Below, one piece after another: positions 63,923-64,000 of a stretch of 64,000 bases of DNA. A model generated the notes under the pieces. It had not been told where the DNA came from, searched no databases, and saw nothing but the letters and a program-made list of their open reading frames with translations. Position 1 is the stretch's first letter, and each line of letters begins with the position of its first letter. Source of the DNA: Prevotella sp. (GTDB lineage: Bacteria > Bacteroidota > Bacteroidia > Bacteroidales > Bacteroidaceae); NCBI GenBank assembly GCA_024682415.1, contig JAIKZG010000009.1, forward strand, positions 124,001-188,000, given 5' to 3'. A program made the position numbers and the translations under genes.

Positions 63923-64000
63923 TTTTCGCTTGTAACTATTTGAAGATTAAATACTTAAAATTTTGCCTTTACAGAATTTAACGTCAAAAACATGGCATTT

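Overview
The window reads as chromosomal DNA of a Bacteroidota bacterium, most likely a Prevotella-type gut or rumen member of the Prevotellaceae. Three things point there. Many genes sit behind the Bacteroidota promoter pattern (a TTG-like -33 box, about 19-20 bases, then TAnnTTTG), and Shine-Dalgarno sequences are mostly weak. Lineage-typical families are present (DUF4199, DUF4922/SpoIID, DUF4954, DUF4450, fimbrillin/FISUMP, GH127). The GT2/DUF4199 pair and the infC-rpmI-rplT order also fit. Species cannot be fixed from the sequence alone.

Layout. 1-3.1 kb: minus-strand lipoprotein (cut by the window edge), GT2 glycosyltransferase, DUF4199 membrane protein, a 360-bp dispersed repeat and a low-molecular-weight phosphatase. 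3.2-8.8 kb: free-methionine sulfoxide reductase, LolD-type ATPase, S1-domain protein, the infC-rpmI-rplT translation operon and an ABC-F ATPase. 8.9-15.5 kb: M13 peptidase, MetA (with the residue that predicts acetyl-CoA use), a U32/RlhA-like protein, a membrane lipoprotein with a zinc ribbon and an atypical LuxR regulator. 15.5-18.2 kb: an unassigned RNA-gene candidate, then htpG behind a near-perfect sigma-54 promoter with two identical palindromes. 18.2-26.7 kb: tRNA-Arg(CCG) almost touching a small gene, MazG, a 1221-residue GT2-DUF4922-SpoIID fusion next to an AmpG-like permease, nitroreductase, DUF2520, KdsC-like and Maf genes. 26.7-31.9 kb: a secreted GH127, then a diversity-generating-retroelement-type cassette (Avd-like four-helix protein, 0.4-kb structured gap, DGR-type reverse transcriptase, MutS-like protein), followed by the second copy of the dispersed repeat. 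32-50.5 kb: housekeeping genes (DPP IV, PcrA-type helicase, mtgA, OmpA-like, proS, YidE-type transporter, DUF4954, hflX, nagB, asnS, a pseudouridine synthase with a long RQGGY-repeat tail, purB). 50.7-64 kb: accessory region with DUF4450, HAD phosphatase, FKBP, tandem repeats, a long structured leader, a fimbrillin-FISUMP lipoprotein, a plant-glycan operon (GH31, GH5, GH43) and a periodic 41-bp motif array at the right edge.

Most notable: the DGR-type cassette together with a FISUMP adhesin of the class DGRs diversify, although I could not find a matching template/variable repeat pair; the GT2-DUF4922-SpoIID/AmpG pair, which suggests cytoplasmic handling of peptidoglycan fragments; the sigma-54 control region of htpG; the structured RNA candidate upstream of it; and three unexplained repeat families. 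All functional statements are from sequence motifs and family knowledge; no database search was run.
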